From the NCBI GenBank assembly GCA_003427395.1, contig BFEA01000372.1:405837-436467 (forward strand): a stretch of 30,631 bases of DNA, given 5' to 3'. Source of the stretch: Chara braunii (lineage: Eukaryota > Streptophyta > Charophyceae > Charales > Characeae). How positions within the stretch are numbered: position 1 is the stretch's first letter; every line of letters starts with the position of its first letter. The notes under the pieces were generated by a model, which worked only from the letters and a program-made list of their open reading frames with translations, had not been told where the DNA came from and did not search any database. Of the stretch, positions 1-10,178 are shown piece after piece. The position numbers and the translations under genes were made by a program.

Positions 1-560
1 CCCCCCCACTTTTAAGTTTTTCCAATTTTTTTCACTGCGGCGGGGTAGAACCCGCCCCCCGCCGTCGGGATCAGGTCCCCGCTCCCCCGCATCCCCCCCC
101 CCGGCCACAGCGCGGCCGTTTTGCCCGCGGTCGCCTCGGTCATGACTGCGTGCCCGCGGCCGCCCCTGCGGGCCGCGGTCGTGCCCGAGGTGACCGTGGC
201 CGCGGGGGATTCATAGCGCCCAGGCCCTTGGTCGGATACACTCACTTGTTGTGCGCAGGTACCCAGACAGCATCAAGGCCACGGGGAGTTCGGTGTTTCA
301 GGCCTATCTTTGCCGTCATTTGCCTTGAGATCTCGATGGCTGAGGGAAGCAGCAACCGGGGTCCAGACCCCGCATCAACGCTACATAAGCCTAGATCTCC
401 TGGCTTGGAGATATTATGTCTTCCGTCAATGTTGAATTCACGCGTTGACTACGATGCTAGCGCGAAGCTGCGACACTGGCTGGCCGCTGGCTCTACGCTG
501 GCACTTGGGCGACTACGGCGACGCGCTGTTGGCTCAGCATGATGACGGGCTGGCAATTGT
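1..560. other. GC-rich non-coding start, no gene recognised
   Basis: This stretch has C and G runs and a GC-rich core at about 40-220. Reading frames cross it on both strands, but their translations are low-complexity Gly/Ala/Arg/Pro and match no family I know. An 8-bp perfect inverted repeat, CCGCGGCC (154-161) and GGCCGCGG (171-178), could form a hairpin with a 9-nt loop. A CpG-rich promoter or an edge of a mobile element are both possible, and nothing here decides between them. Confidence 0.4.
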
Positions 561-571
561 CTTTTGGGCAT

Positions 572-1712
572 GCTGATGTGGCAGCTGCCACGCGCCGCCG
601 CTGACGTGGTCGCTGCCACGTATACTGTTGCTGACATGGCAAGGCTACGTGACTGGTATTGTTATTCTGATTCATCGTCACTCGGGAGGAGATCATAATT
701 GTGGGGCGATTGTAGATACGTACCTCGTTCTCTCGATGTCGACATTGCTCCAGCTCGCTGATGAGGACAGATTGACGTGCCATGTGGCACATTGTGATAG
801 AACTTCAGATTCATGTTCAGACTATTGATTATTGAGGTGGTGATCGAGGAGGGAGCCCGAAGCAGAAGTGGGCATTGTCTTCTTTCTCCACTCTAAGTCT
901 ATTCTCCCTCCTATCTCCTTCGTCTGTGTATGTTTCTCGCATCTCATTCTATCTAGACACAATTATGATTATTGACAATCATTAGCAGGTTGATACTTAT
1001 CTGGGCTTGCATTGTTGACAAGTGTCTTCACGTTCTAGGTTCATTGCAATTTGGTATCGGAGGTGTACTCCTGATGATGTGACCGACTACGATGACCGTA
1101 CAAGAACGACGACGACGTAAGAGAAAGAGAGATCAAGCGCATGTCAGGTGTTGACGTGGTATTGGTATCCCGACAGGGGAAAGTCCAGCAGGATCGCGCT
1201 GTTATCCAGATCCCGATCGATCGCATATGCGATCGGGATGCATTGCTGACGTGGCCGGTGATTGTTGACGAGTGTTGACGTGGCATTGCTGACTCACCAC
1301 TTGTCTATTGTGGTGAGTAGCTTCAGGCTGACGTGGCATTGTTGACGTGGCACTCCATTACCTGGCTAATGTGGCATTGTACGATGCGCTAATATTGGTC
1401 CTGGCGTGTACCCCACTGATGATGCTGACTGGACTATCGTGCTGACGTGGCAGACTCAAGGCGTTGCTGTGTTGGCACACCGGGGGATACACGTGGCAGG
1501 CAGGAATGTGACTTACTCGATGACGACATCAACACACATTGCTAACGTGCACCCCATTCATGACCTTGATTTGACTGGACATGCTGACGTGGCATACTCT
1601 TTGAGTTGATGAGTTAGCATGCAAGGGGTGACACGTGGCAGGCACGGATGTGCCTAAGTAAGAGTTGCATTCTGGTGACTGAAGCGGCACGGCTGGAAGA
1701 CTGACATGGCTG
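572..1712 (+). repeat. Cluster of TGACGTGG octamers
   Basis: TGACGTGG occurs exactly near 602, 1152, 1247, 1275, 1329, 1342, 1442 and 1585, always on the plus strand and often as gctgacgtggca. Near-copies (TGATGTGG, TGACATGG, TAATGTGG, ACACGTGG) fill the gaps. A longer variant, acacgtggcaggca, occurs near 1489 and 1631. The spacing is irregular, so this is not a simple tandem array. The ACGT core is the known binding core of plant bZIP factors. No reading frame joins the copies. It could be a regulatory array, or a decayed repeat whose unit kept this core. Confidence 0.6.
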
Positions 1713-1739
1713 TGGTGCTAGACGTCAGATTGAATGCTG

Positions 1740-2094
1740 ATCACACAGGACCGAAGAAGAAGAAGCAGCAGGGGAAGAATGCTAACTATTGTTGTGATTT
1801 TATGTTGGCAGACTTACCTGTTGTCTTGTGTTGTGTTGTGTACCTGTGTACTTGTGTGTGTTGATGATCATGTTGGCCTGAGTCGCGGTACCTGAAATAG
1901 AACAGAACGTCATCACATAGAAATAGAGCAGCAATCAGGATTAGCAAAAATTTATGTTCCTTATTATTTAAATCTTTCTGTTCGGACAGTGCAAAATTTT
2001 AGTTCGGAATATCGTTTAAATTATGTTGTTACGTAGTTCCTCCCTTCCCCCGCCATTGATTACTCTGAAATCCAGAGTACAAACAGAGTCATCC
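1740..2094. other. AT-rich spacer, nothing recognised
   Basis: The sequence contains short TTG/TG-rich tracts (about 1790-1870) and AT-rich DNA (about 1920-2030). I see no gene, RNA or element end before the LINE 3' end that begins near 2095. Confidence 0.4.
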
Positions 2095-2689
2095 CCTTTT
2101 TTAAAGAAAGAAGTCATTGAGATAGGACTTGCTGAAGTTGCTGGGAACCGGGCCCAGCGTTCCATATTTGTTGCCACTGATTTTTGGGTGCTTTAGGTAG
2201 GTGATGTTGATGATGATGCTGTTGTCGGAGATGCATAAGGCTAATGATGACCACAGATCTTTGAGCACCTTACTCTCGCACAAACCATCGCATATCTACG
2301 ATTGTTGTGGTTGTCGGGGGGAACATATCAGGAAAATCCCCTGGACTCCTCATTGGGATATCCGGATTGACTTGCAACCATTCGTAAAACTGAAGTTTGT
2401 TGTTTTTGGTGAATTTGTTGCCTTCCTTTTCATCCCCTCTTTCTCTGTGGCAAACGATGTGTGCTAACCTGCCTCCCTTTTCCCCTCTCAACCAATCTGC
2501 GCAAAATTTATTGATTACTTTTGTGATATCTGTTTTCTATGTCAAATGAGTTAACTTTTCCTGCACGTTATTTCACTACATTCTTATTTTTGTTTCTATG
2601 AAATGTCGGATTATCTCTTTTGCTTCCCCTTCTCCTATTCTGGCCCCTTCCTGATCAAACACACATCTCCTTGTCCATAGCATCCATAC

Positions 2690-4047
2690 CACGACTTTCT
2701 TGGCAATAGCGAACAGATTTGTGGCGTAGTTGGAGGCTAATGGCCTACCCTATTCTCCTAGTAATATCGATTCCTATTTCCATGACAATTTCTCCTCAGT
2801 TTCGAGTTGAGACCAGATGCAGTCCCACCAATGCCACATTAGCACCGCCCCTCGGCATTGAAGGAAAATATGTTCTATTGTTTCACAAACTTTGCGGCTC
2901 GGGAATCCGGTTAGGCAAATTTTACACCATGGAAGGACTTCCTCTTTCTGTTCTAGATTAGTTATATCAATGATCCAGTTATTGGTGGGAAGACATCTAT
3001 GAAGAATCTGCCATTGCAGGGCGACAAATTTGGTCGGTCTTTCTATTATTCCTTTAAAGTTTAAACCATTTTATTCCTTTTCTCTGATCATCTTCTAGGT
3101 TTAAGTGCCTCTTCCACCTCTCCCACACCACTGTCCTCACATCCACTTTGGGTCTAATCATCATGTACGTGCTATTTACCGTCAGGCTAAAAAGTTATAC
3201 CGTTTGCGATGTCCGACATACATTGCCATTCTAGCGGGTCCAGGGCCAGAGTGGATAGGGGGGTTTCCAGGCGACAGGCTTGCAATTATGTTTTTCCGCC
3301 CTTGTGTGTCTGCAGTACTCGTATACGATATATGTTGGCTTTCTTGTGCCATTGAACTGAGTCTGGGTGGTACCTTACCAGAGTCTCTTCCTGAGACTTC
3401 CTCCTTTCTTTCGAACAGGTTTACTATGGTTCCTTCAGTTCTCACCTCCACGATGCACCCTATTTGTAGGGGTGAGTCCTCCAACGTGACTGTCACACAG
3501 TCTTGTTCTTGCAAGCTTGGTCCTTTTCTCAGGATCACCACCCAAGCTAAGGGTATGGAAAATATCAATTGTTTCAGCCCTAGATTGAGGGCGTGTCGCA
3601 TATGGGGTCTCAATTGTTGGGTGGCTTTCCAATCCTTAGCAGCCTCGTCCCATATATCCCCTACTCGGAGGACCCCAGTTCTAACCCACGCGGTTCACTA
3701 GGGGTCCAAGCTACTAAACACCCGGCCTTGCCGATCGATAATGGCTCTGTTCCCAAACAGGGTCTGTCGTAGGACTTCTTCCATCTGTTCTGGGGGGGGG
3801 GCTTGTCTGGGAGCGGTAACCTTCTCCAATCCTTTATTAAGTTGACTCATAATTTATCCTTTGTTAGATCTTGTCTAACTGCTCCTGTATCTCCTTCCTC
3901 TCACGAGTGTGAGTTTGCTCTAGGGATTGACCAGTAACGGTCCTCAATCCAGGTCAGCGGGTCTACCCCCGAGGCGGTTCTTGGGGCCGGCCTACAGATC
4001 TATTCCTTGGCCAGATTCTCCCAAAGGGGGACTTTACCCCGGAGCAG

Positions 4048-4050
<3 letters not shown>
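2690..4050 (-). pseudogene. LINE-H ORF2 C-terminal remnant with zf-RVT domain
   Basis: Decayed coding sequence is recognisable by collinear similarity to LINE-B ORF2. Near 3960-3990 it reads DPLTWIEDRYW against DPLTWLEDRCW in LINE-B. Near 3750 it reads LFGNRAI against LFGNRLI, and near 3640 VLRVGDIWD against VLRVGDLWD. An open stretch at 3182-3613 includes ILRKGPSLQEQD against RLKKGPTLEIGD. At about 2830-2940 it reads ETIEHIFLQC followed by WHWWD, the Cys/His signature of the zinc-binding domain at the C terminus of LINE reverse transcriptases. Stops, shifts and diverged patches throughout make it non-functional. Confidence 0.85.

Positions 4051-4053
<3 letters not shown>
4038..4053. repeat. 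Target-site duplication, left copy
   Basis: CCCGGAGCAGTCTTTT here is identical to 14040-14055. The last four T merge with the A tail of LINE-B, so the unambiguous part is 12 bp. The right copy is followed by AAG, so the inferred first nick is TTTT/AA, the preferred target of L1-type endonucleases. Confidence 0.9.

Positions 4054-4079
<26 letters not shown>
4050..4079 (-). repeat. A tail of LINE-B (T30 on the plus strand)
   Basis: Thirty consecutive T directly adjoin the target-site duplication on one side and the LINE-B 3' module on the other. This is the arrangement expected of target-primed reverse transcription of a minus-strand element. Confidence 0.9.
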
Positions 4080-4080
<1 letters not shown>

Positions 4081-4221
4081 AGAAGGCCCCTGCACAAGGC
4101 CTCTATCCTGGTGGTGGTAAGAGAACCACCGGGATTGAGGCTTTGCCTGGCGGGCCGCTCCATCTATTGGTGGGGAGCATCACCTGCTGGAAACCGGGTC
4201 CAGCGTCCCTTAGATACATCT
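4080..4221 (-). repeat. LINE 3'-terminal module with conserved hairpins
   Basis: In element sense the module starts near 4221 and runs GGGACGCTGG... to the A tail. It contains hairpin 1, GCTGGA-CCCGGTT-TCCAGC (complement of about 4185-4203), then a TGCTCCCCACC box, then hairpin 2, CGGTGGT and ACCACCG arms around a 9-nt loop (about 4111-4133). The same module, whole or partial, recurs near 2140, 15840, 17570, 19945, 20275 and 22015. In several of these it sits next to an A or T run, so it is the 3' end of a LINE family, possibly also borrowed by short non-autonomous copies. Confidence 0.85.
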
Positions 4222-5030
4222 TTACAAAACAATACAGCAATGTGAATCAATGTCGTTGGCGCCCTTGTGCTGGAAACCGGGTCGTCCCATATCCTTGTCT
4301 GTTTTTCCAAACCAATCTTGCAGCAGGGTCGGGTATCGAAGGGGATCACTGGGGGGCACCAGTAGGGCCTCCTCCAACCTCTGACCCCTGCTGTCCACCA
4401 ACTATCCTCCTGGCGCCTATTGCTGAGCATCATGGGAGTCAATCAGAAGTAGCACAACAAAATGTCTCAAACTATCTGAACAGTGATTCTGACATATGAC
4501 CGCATCAGACACCCACTTCTAAGGCACTTGAGTGACGAGCAGTAGGAAGGGGCGAGAAGCAAGCCAGTGGAGACTCCCTCCTTCACCCAGCCCCTGCTCA
4601 CCACCCGCAGCTGTCCACCCACTGTCCCTAGAGCGCCTAACGGTTGTCAAGCCAAGAATACCGAAAATGTTGCAGAGTACTGAGAATGCCAAGAAGGGAT
4701 GTTTCCAGAACAAAGAGTCTTAGAATGTCTCTAAATCCCCACATATTCCTCCATGGCCAAAGGGTGGGGAGGAAAGGGATCGCCGAACTCCTGCGCAGGT
4801 CTCATCTGTTCTCCAGGATCTACCCCTGTCCAGTCTTTGAACAGAAGCTGATAATCTCTTTCCAGGTCTCCCTCTCATCCTTCCCCCTGGTCCAGCCTAT
4901 CTCCTGTCCAGCTCACCCTTGCAACCGAGCCCTCCCTCTCCGCCCCCAGCCAGCCTTCACAGAAGCGGGAGATGATGCTTCTGATATCCCCCCTGTTGTG
5001 CACCTGTCCCAGTTTTTCCTTCACGCTGTG
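4222..5030 (-). other. LINE-B 3' UTR
   Basis: This non-coding stretch lies between the ORF2 stop and the 3' module. A patch near 4340-4365, CTGGTGCCCCCCAGTGA on the minus strand, is also found at 21709-21730 in LINE-D with similar flanks, which supports common descent of the two 3' UTRs. A partial extra copy of the terminal hairpin arm (ctggaaaccgggtc) is at about 4271-4284. Open frames crossing this region look like chance. Confidence 0.7.
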
Positions 5031-5660
5031 CTATTGTGCTGTGATTTCCTGTTGAAAAAGCAGCCGTATCTGTTCTGTGACCTCCCCCTCTTCTACCCTG
5101 GCCCCTTCCAATTCCAGGATGCATCTTCGCCACCATATGGTCCAGAGGACTGTGCGCCGGCCCAGGGAGAACATGTTTGCTACAAAGGTATCGTCACTAA
5201 AGGGGGGGTAGTGTCCCAGCACGATTACCCTCCAGTCCCAAGGCCAGGATGAGCCTGGGACAATGTGCCTCCAGATCCTATCCCACCATCTCCACAGCAG
5301 GACAGCCGCAGGGCATTGTAGGAAGATGTGCTCAACCGTCTCCGGGCGCTTTTTCCGGGGAAGTTTTGGAGACAACCTCGGCACCAGGGGAGCGCCCTTC
5401 CTTGTTGCTCGAGTTGTGTATGATCAATCAGCCAGTTATTTGTCGGGAGGCAACGGCGAGCAATTTGCCATTGGAGGGCGGAGATTTTTGCTGGCCTTTT
5501 GTGATACTCGCTGAACCATTTGATAGGTCTGAGCGTGCTTCAGTCTACATTTAGATGGCGCTGCCATCTGTCCGCCACCACATCTCGTAGCCCGCGCTTG
5601 GGCCTGAGCATCCGATAGACAGACTTCGTTTTTAGAGCGACTAGTTGGACCGTTGTTTCC
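5031..5660 (-). pseudogene. LINE-B ORF2 C terminus, zf-RVT domain
   Basis: This is the end of ORF2, broken into pieces. After a frame change near the C-rich tract at 5655-5690 the true frame reads VALKTKSVYRMLRPKRG and RDVVADRWQRHL. A TGA at 5540-5542, probably from a Trp codon, comes next. The frame then stays open through LQWQIARRCLPTNNW and WLIDHTQLEQQG to WCRGC. A second frame change near 5350-5385 leads into the zinc-binding core KRPETVEHIFLQC and LLWRWWD, ending RLLFQQEITAQ at the stop at 5031. In LINEs this Cys/His domain follows the reverse transcriptase and is thought to bind nucleic acid. Confidence 0.85.
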
Positions 5661-8600
5661 CCCCCCCGTCCCCCCCTCCCCACCCCCCCATCCCTGCCTT
5701 CCCTTTCCTTTCCACGACCATCTCCATTCTTGGGGGTCAAAGGAGAGATTCTCAATCGGGGTCATTGGTCGATACGGTCTCCAACCTCCCCCTTCGTCTA
5801 GCACCCTAATGCGATAGACTTCTGATTTCCTTTTCCAGATGAAGGGTTGACTGTTTCCTTGTAGCCGCCCTGATTCTGTAACAGCGTAACATTCTACTAG
5901 AACTTGTGTCTGATGTACAAGGTGCACGAGGCCCACTTGTGATTCTTGGTCGGGGAGCCCCACCCAATCACCTATTTCCAGCGTTGGACCCTTCTTAAGC
6001 CTGGTGTACCATTGAATAGGGAAGCTTTCAATAAGCTCTTCCATTGTAGTCTCGAGGGAGTGGCAGTAGCGCAAGAACCTTTTCATTCTAGCGGTGCTTT
6101 TCCATACTCTGTTTTCCCCATCCCATAGGTCCCCCACCCTCAACACCCCGTGTTTGACCCAAATTTTCCAGGGGGAGTCCGAGCTGTTTCTCACCTGCCC
6201 AAGGGAATCTGTAATCAGTCTATTTCCGAACAGCGGTCGCCTAATTATCTCTTCCCATCTATCTGGGGTGGGGCGATCGGGGAGTGGGAGTCTCCTCCAC
6301 GTGCGTAGGAGGCGTATCCAGTGTTCGTCCACGGGGTCCCCACTCCTGTATTTCCTTGGGAGTCTCCAGCACCTGTCCTCGAGCCATGTGAGAGGGTCTA
6401 TTTCCGGGGGGGGTTCCGGGGCCAAAGCCGCGATTTGTGTTAATGCTAAGGGAACCCAAGGGGAGGAGGTTTCAAAGATGATGTGTTGAATCCAGTGGAT
6501 GCTCAGAGCCTGAAGCTGTGGGGGGGGGTCCACGATCCCGAGCCCTCCCCTAGCCTTGGGCTGAACCACAGAGTCCCATGCCACCCGACTGATGGCGTGG
6601 GCATTACTACTGTCCCCCCTCCATAGGAAGGCCGCCAGCTGTTGCTTGAGCGTCTTAAGCCCACGTTTGCTTATGGGCCAGAGAATAGCTCGATACCAAA
6701 GCGTGGCAAGCACGACATTATTAATAACGAGAGCCCGCCCAAAGATCGATGTGTATTTATGGTTCCATTTCAGCAGCTTAACCTGCGCCGGTCTGATCAG
6801 CCATTCATCATTTGTGACGGGTTTCCCTTTGGCTGTAAGTGAAGCTCCCAAGACTCTAAGAGGGTCGTCTGGGGGGAGCCATGTGATGCGTGGATTCTCG
6901 GGCGGCCTGCCTCCCTGGTGGTGCAGCCACCATCCCACTGTCTTCTGTCCCCAGTTAACAGTCATGTCCGACACGCTGCCGAAGCGGTCCATGAGGGCCT
7001 GAATCTCCTCCATGTTTTGCGCATTTGATTTGACCATGATGGTAAGATCGTCGGCGAACAGGGAGCAAATGGGCACCACTTCCTCCGGGATGTTGGGGAT
7101 CCTGATTCGGGTTAGATCTTTGTTGTGTCTTAGGTTGGCCGAGAGGGCTTCCATGATGACCAGGAAAAGGTAAGGAGCGATGGGGTCCCCTTGCCTGACT
7201 GATCGCTGGAGCTCAAAGGGAGGTGCCACCGATCCATTTACCTGTACGCAGGTAGTGGCGTTTTTGTGTAAGATGTCTATCCATCGTCTAAAGACAGACC
7301 CGAAATTCATTTTCTCCAAGCACTTATCTAGGAAGATCCAGTCGACGTGATCATATGCCTTCTCAAAATCAATGAAGACAATTGCCGCATTTGCCCGGTT
7401 TCTTCGTGCTAGACAGACAATTTCATTGACCAGCAGGATATTCTCTTGTATGTTCCGGCCAGTCATGAATCCCGTCTGTGCTGGGTGGATCATGTCTGCC
7501 AGGATCTCCGCCATTCGGTTTGCCAAGGCTTTGGAGAGGATTTTATAGACGACTGTGAGGAGAGTAATCGGTCGGTCGTTCCTAATGTTCATTTTATCCC
7601 CTTTTTTGTACAGCACGGTCAACACTCCTTTCCCCACTACTTCTCCCATTTCCCCATCCTCCCAGACGTGCTGGTAGAATGTCCACAGGTCTGTGCTCAT
7701 TTCTGACCACGTTGTTTCCCAAAACTTATTGGGGAAACCATCTATGCCTAATGTTTTTTCTTCCCTCATCTGAAGAAGTGCTGCCCATATCTCCTCTTTT
7801 GTCAGGGGACGTTCCAGGTACTCTTGCTGCGTGGGAGAGAGTTGTTTATCCATAGGTGCTAGAAATTCTTCTGAGTCTCGCATCCATGCTTCCCCCCGCA
7901 GGGCCGGGAGTTGGGATTCGTAGAGTTGCTTGAAGAAACTACGCGTGATTAGAGTGCAATGTGCGGTGTTCGTTGCAAGGATCTCATTCCCTCTGTCCAA
8001 GTCATACAACGCTTCGATTATCGTACGTCTCGCACGGGCAGTCACCATGCTAAAAAAATGAGCGTCTATTGTGGCTTCCTGAGTCAATTTGGACATTTTT
8101 CCTCGTATTTTAATGCCTTGCCATCTATGCTGCACGTATTGGAGAAGTTTGGCCTTTGCTTCCTGGATGTGTGCGGTGTGAAGGTGTGAATCTACCTGGT
8201 GTTCCAGGTTTAGCAGTTCCTGATGGGTAGTATATTCCTGTTGGTGTCTTAGGGCTGCTTTTGCTTTGGAAAAATCTTTGCATTTTTTAGCTAGGAAGAT
8301 CAGGCCGTTATTGAACCATGTAGAGAACGAGTCAAAATGCCCCTTCTGTTGGCGCCAGAACTGCCACTCATACTGGATCATCTGTTTGAATTGGTGATCG
8401 GGCAGTAGTGAGGTATTTAGTTTGAAAAAGTCGGGTCCTTGATCCGGTCGTTTTCGCATGGTGAGTATTATCCCACATGTTTTGTGATCTAAACCTAGAT
8501 ATGGACTGCGTGGAAGGATGACTGCCCATCGAAGGGCGCTCTCTAGATCCTTGGAGAGTAGTATGAGGTCAATTTGTGACCTGGACAGCCTGGCTGGATC

Positions 8601-8942
8601 GCTATCCCTGACACAGGAGAAGGTCCGGTCTGTGGGGTGTAGGCGGCGGAAGGTGTCGAAGACTGCCAGACCTTCACATAGGTCCGCGATCATTTGTTCA
8701 TCTTCTTCTGCTGCAAAGGCTGGGGACCCCTGAGGGTTCCATCTGTCTTGCCCTCTCTCTGGGGCGGCATTAAAGTCCCCTGCAATAACCAGCGGGATGC
8801 CATCTGGTACGCGCGCCCCAAGGTTGCCTAAAAAGGTTCTCCTTTCCCCGACCGTGTTAGGGGAGTAGATGCGTAAGATGCAAAGTAGCTCTAGCTCCAG
8901 CATTCCTAGTATTGATACCCACCGCCCTTCTTCGTCGTCCAC
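5436..8942 (-). CDS. LINE-B ORF2, endonuclease C-half and reverse transcriptase
   Basis: This is an open frame of 1168 codons. Its first codon here is GTG, not a true start: the protein is a continuation of 8954-9538 after a frame change. It begins in the APE endonuclease (GDFNA at about residue 57, then the SQIDLI strand and a GLDHK motif in the place of the usual S-D-H). The linker leads to the reverse transcriptase: GIDGFPNKFW, RPITLLTVVYKILSKALANR, TGFMTGRNIQENI, FIDFEKAYDHVDW, VRQGDPIAPYLF and the catalytic FADD at residues 629-632. A thumb and connection region follows. About the last 95 codons, from 5720 down, are in the wrong frame because of a shift in a C/G homopolymer tract, so the annotated tail is not native protein. 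Role: target nicking and reverse transcription of the LINE RNA. Confidence 0.9.
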   Translation of the reverse strand: MDDEEGRWVSILGMLELELLCILRIYSPNTVGERRTFLGNLGARVPDGIPLVIAGDFNAAPERGQDRWNPQGSPAFAAEEDEQMIADLCEGLAVFDTFRRLHPTDRTFSCVRDSDPARLSRSQIDLILLSKDLESALRWAVILPRSPYLGLDHKTCGIILTMRKRPDQGPDFFKLNTSLLPDHQFKQMIQYEWQFWRQQKGHFDSFSTWFNNGLIFLAKKCKDFSKAKAALRHQQEYTTHQELLNLEHQVDSHLHTAHIQEAKAKLLQYVQHRWQGIKIRGKMSKLTQEATIDAHFFSMVTARARRTIIEALYDLDRGNEILATNTAHCTLITRSFFKQLYESQLPALRGEAWMRDSEEFLAPMDKQLSPTQQEYLERPLTKEEIWAALLQMREEKTLGIDGFPNKFWETTWSEMSTDLWTFYQHVWEDGEMGEVVGKGVLTVLYKKGDKMNIRNDRPITLLTVVYKILSKALANRMAEILADMIHPAQTGFMTGRNIQENILLVNEIVCLARRNRANAAIVFIDFEKAYDHVDWIFLDKCLEKMNFGSVFRRWIDILHKNATTCVQVNGSVAPPFELQRSVRQGDPIAPYLFLVIMEALSANLRHNKDLTRIRIPNIPEEVVPICSLFADDLTIMVKSNAQNMEEIQALMDRFGSVSDMTVNWGQKTVGWWLHHQGGRPPENPRITWLPPDDPLRVLGASLTAKGKPVTNDEWLIRPAQVKLLKWNHKYTSIFGRALVINNVVLATLWYRAILWPISKRGLKTLKQQLAAFLWRGDSSNAHAISRVAWDSVVQPKARGGLGIVDPPPQLQALSIHWIQHIIFETSSPWVPLALTQIAALAPEPPPEIDPLTWLEDRCWRLPRKYRSGDPVDEHWIRLLRTWRRLPLPDRPTPDRWEEIIRRPLFGNRLITDSLGQVRNSSDSPWKIWVKHGVLRVGDLWDGENRVWKSTARMKRFLRYCHSLETTMEELIESFPIQWYTRLKKGPTLEIGDWVGLPDQESQVGLVHLVHQTQVLVECYAVTESGRLQGNSQPFIWKRKSEVYRIRVLDEGGGWRPYRPMTPIENLSFDPQEWRWSWKGKGRQGWGGGEGGTGGGNNGPTSRSKNEVCLSDAQAQARATRCGGGQMAAPSKCRLKHAQTYQMVQRVSQKASKNLRPPMANCSPLPPDK

Positions 8943-8953
8943 CGCCCAATGAA

Positions 8954-9538
8954 CTATCTCAAATCGGGAGTCGGGGGTATCCAGATCGCCACTCCCGCTG
9001 AGCCCGTCCTAGGGGCATAGGCTGTTACCGTCGTGTGGGGGCAGACCATCTTGTGGGCTCTGTTGTGTGCTGGTTTATCCTGCAGGTGGGTTTCCTGCAC
9101 ACATATCACATCTGGCCATTGTTGCCCCCCCACCCCTCTGAGTTGATCCCAGATGGCCTGACATTTTTCTGGGTTGTAGGTTGCCAGACCATTGACGTTG
9201 ATAGAGCGGAGATCAAGACCTGCCGTTTTGACACATTTTTTCCAGGCCGGGTTTCTACAATACCGTGTATCAAGGTCGGCCATTTGTGGATGTTGTTTGC
9301 GGTGTGTTCGCGCGGAGTGCCGCTTGGTATAATCACAAGGGGCGCCATCTTCGAGTATCCCATGTGTCCATAAGGAGGAGTTTCTTCCGCAGGATTCTAC
9401 ACAGGCATCTGCACACATCATCTTCAGACCACTACTCTCTGGACTTAACCTTTGCACACTGCAGGTCAAGCAGGGCCACGTGATTGAGCCAGCGTAGGTT
9501 GGCCGTTTTATTGGGTTCAAACAACAGTTACAAGTCAT
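8954..9538 (-). pseudogene. LINE-B ORF2 N terminus, APE endonuclease start
   Basis: The frame contains the start of an APE-type endonuclease: LRSINVNGL (catalytic Asn strand) followed by PDVICVQETHL (metal-binding Glu). It then runs into a stop at 8954 after GSAGVAIWIPPTPD. A different frame continues the protein as FEIVHWAVDDEEGRW, so one base was gained or lost at about 8970-9005. The first 100 or so residues (from MTCNCCLNP) have no domain I recognise, and the true ORF2 start is uncertain. It lies about 0.2 kb after the ORF1 stop. Confidence 0.8.
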
Positions 9539-9755
9539 TCATTGCAATCTGCATGTCCCAGTCCGCAAATCTCAACCCCGCCCTCGCCCCGGGTGCATAG
9601 TGCCTGGGTACAAAGGCTTGCATTTGCTCCGTGAAGATTTTGTCCCTTTCTCTAATGTCTGGGATCTGTCCTGGGAAGTCCCACCCTTGCAACGTCACAC
9701 CGCCATGCTCTCCTATCGAGGAGAGCCCAATCTCCCATTTTCCTTCCGCTTTGCG

Positions 9756-10163
9756 TCAAGGGAGCACCATTATGCCCTTCGTCTTAGTGAGGGGCAACTC
9801 GAAAAGGCCCCGTTCCACTAGTTGTCGCAGCTTGAGGCGCCTGGAGGTCAATCCTTCCTCCCCAACCTCCCCTTGTGTTGCACCGGGGGCTGGAGGGTGT
9901 TGGGGGGGCGCACGGTCTGGGGCGGGCGGAGGGCGAAATCGGCTTCGGGCAATTATCAGGATTCTCTGGAAGCTCTTTGCCCATGTCAAATGTGCCGGGG
10001 GGCCAGTCGTTAACGCTGATCTGAGTGTCGAACTATCGTTTAAGAGGGTGACCAGTTCCACATACGCCGCGTCCCAATAATCATCTCCCCCTGTGGCGGT
10101 CTCCACCCGGAGATGTTTGATGATCCATTCCGTGATTGTCTGGATCTTTTGATCCAGGTCCAT
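9756..10163 (-). pseudogene. LINE-B ORF1 C-terminal part
   Basis: This 135-codon open frame starts MDLDQKIQTITEW and ends KTKGIMVLP. It follows the Gln-rich part of ORF1 after a frame change at a run of ten C (G10 at 10169-10178 on the plus strand). The upstream frame passes through MDIDTVSPPPLDVEM and reaches the same C run. I recognise no domain; it is acidic and helix-like at the start, then Pro-rich and Lys/Arg-rich. Its place at the end of ORF1 is inferred from strand, adjacency and composition. It could instead be a separate small frame. Confidence 0.55.
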
Positions 10164-10178
10164 CTCCTGGGGGGGGGG

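Larger units (their letters stand above)
2095..4053 (-). mobile_element. Older LINE (LINE-H), 3' portion
   Basis: This is the downstream half of a LINE lying on the minus strand. Its right edge continues, in the same protein alignment, the LINE fragment that ends at 14040 on the other side of LINE-B. Read from 4050 leftwards it encodes, with many stops and shifts, the region after the reverse transcriptase down to the zf-RVT domain. It then has a 3' UTR ending in a short A run (complement of TTTTTTAAAG at 2096-2105). Near the end is a hairpin GCTGGG-CCCGGTT-CCCAGC (complement of about 2140-2158) that matches the LINE-B 3' hairpin with paired stem changes. The decay is clearly greater than in LINE-B, as expected for the older host copy. 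Confidence 0.85.

Noticed and set aside
150-542. Plus-strand frame of 130 codons in GC-rich DNA
   Set aside because: Arg/Gly/Pro-rich low complexity, no domain, and frames exist on both strands as expected of GC-rich sequence.
3105-3701. Plus-strand frame of 198 codons
   Set aside because: It is antisense to the LINE-H ORF2 remnant, whose minus-strand translation matches LINE-B in order.
3927-4499. Plus-strand frame of 190 codons containing a Phe run
   Set aside because: The Phe run is the T30 tail of LINE-B; the frame crosses an element boundary and the target-site duplication.
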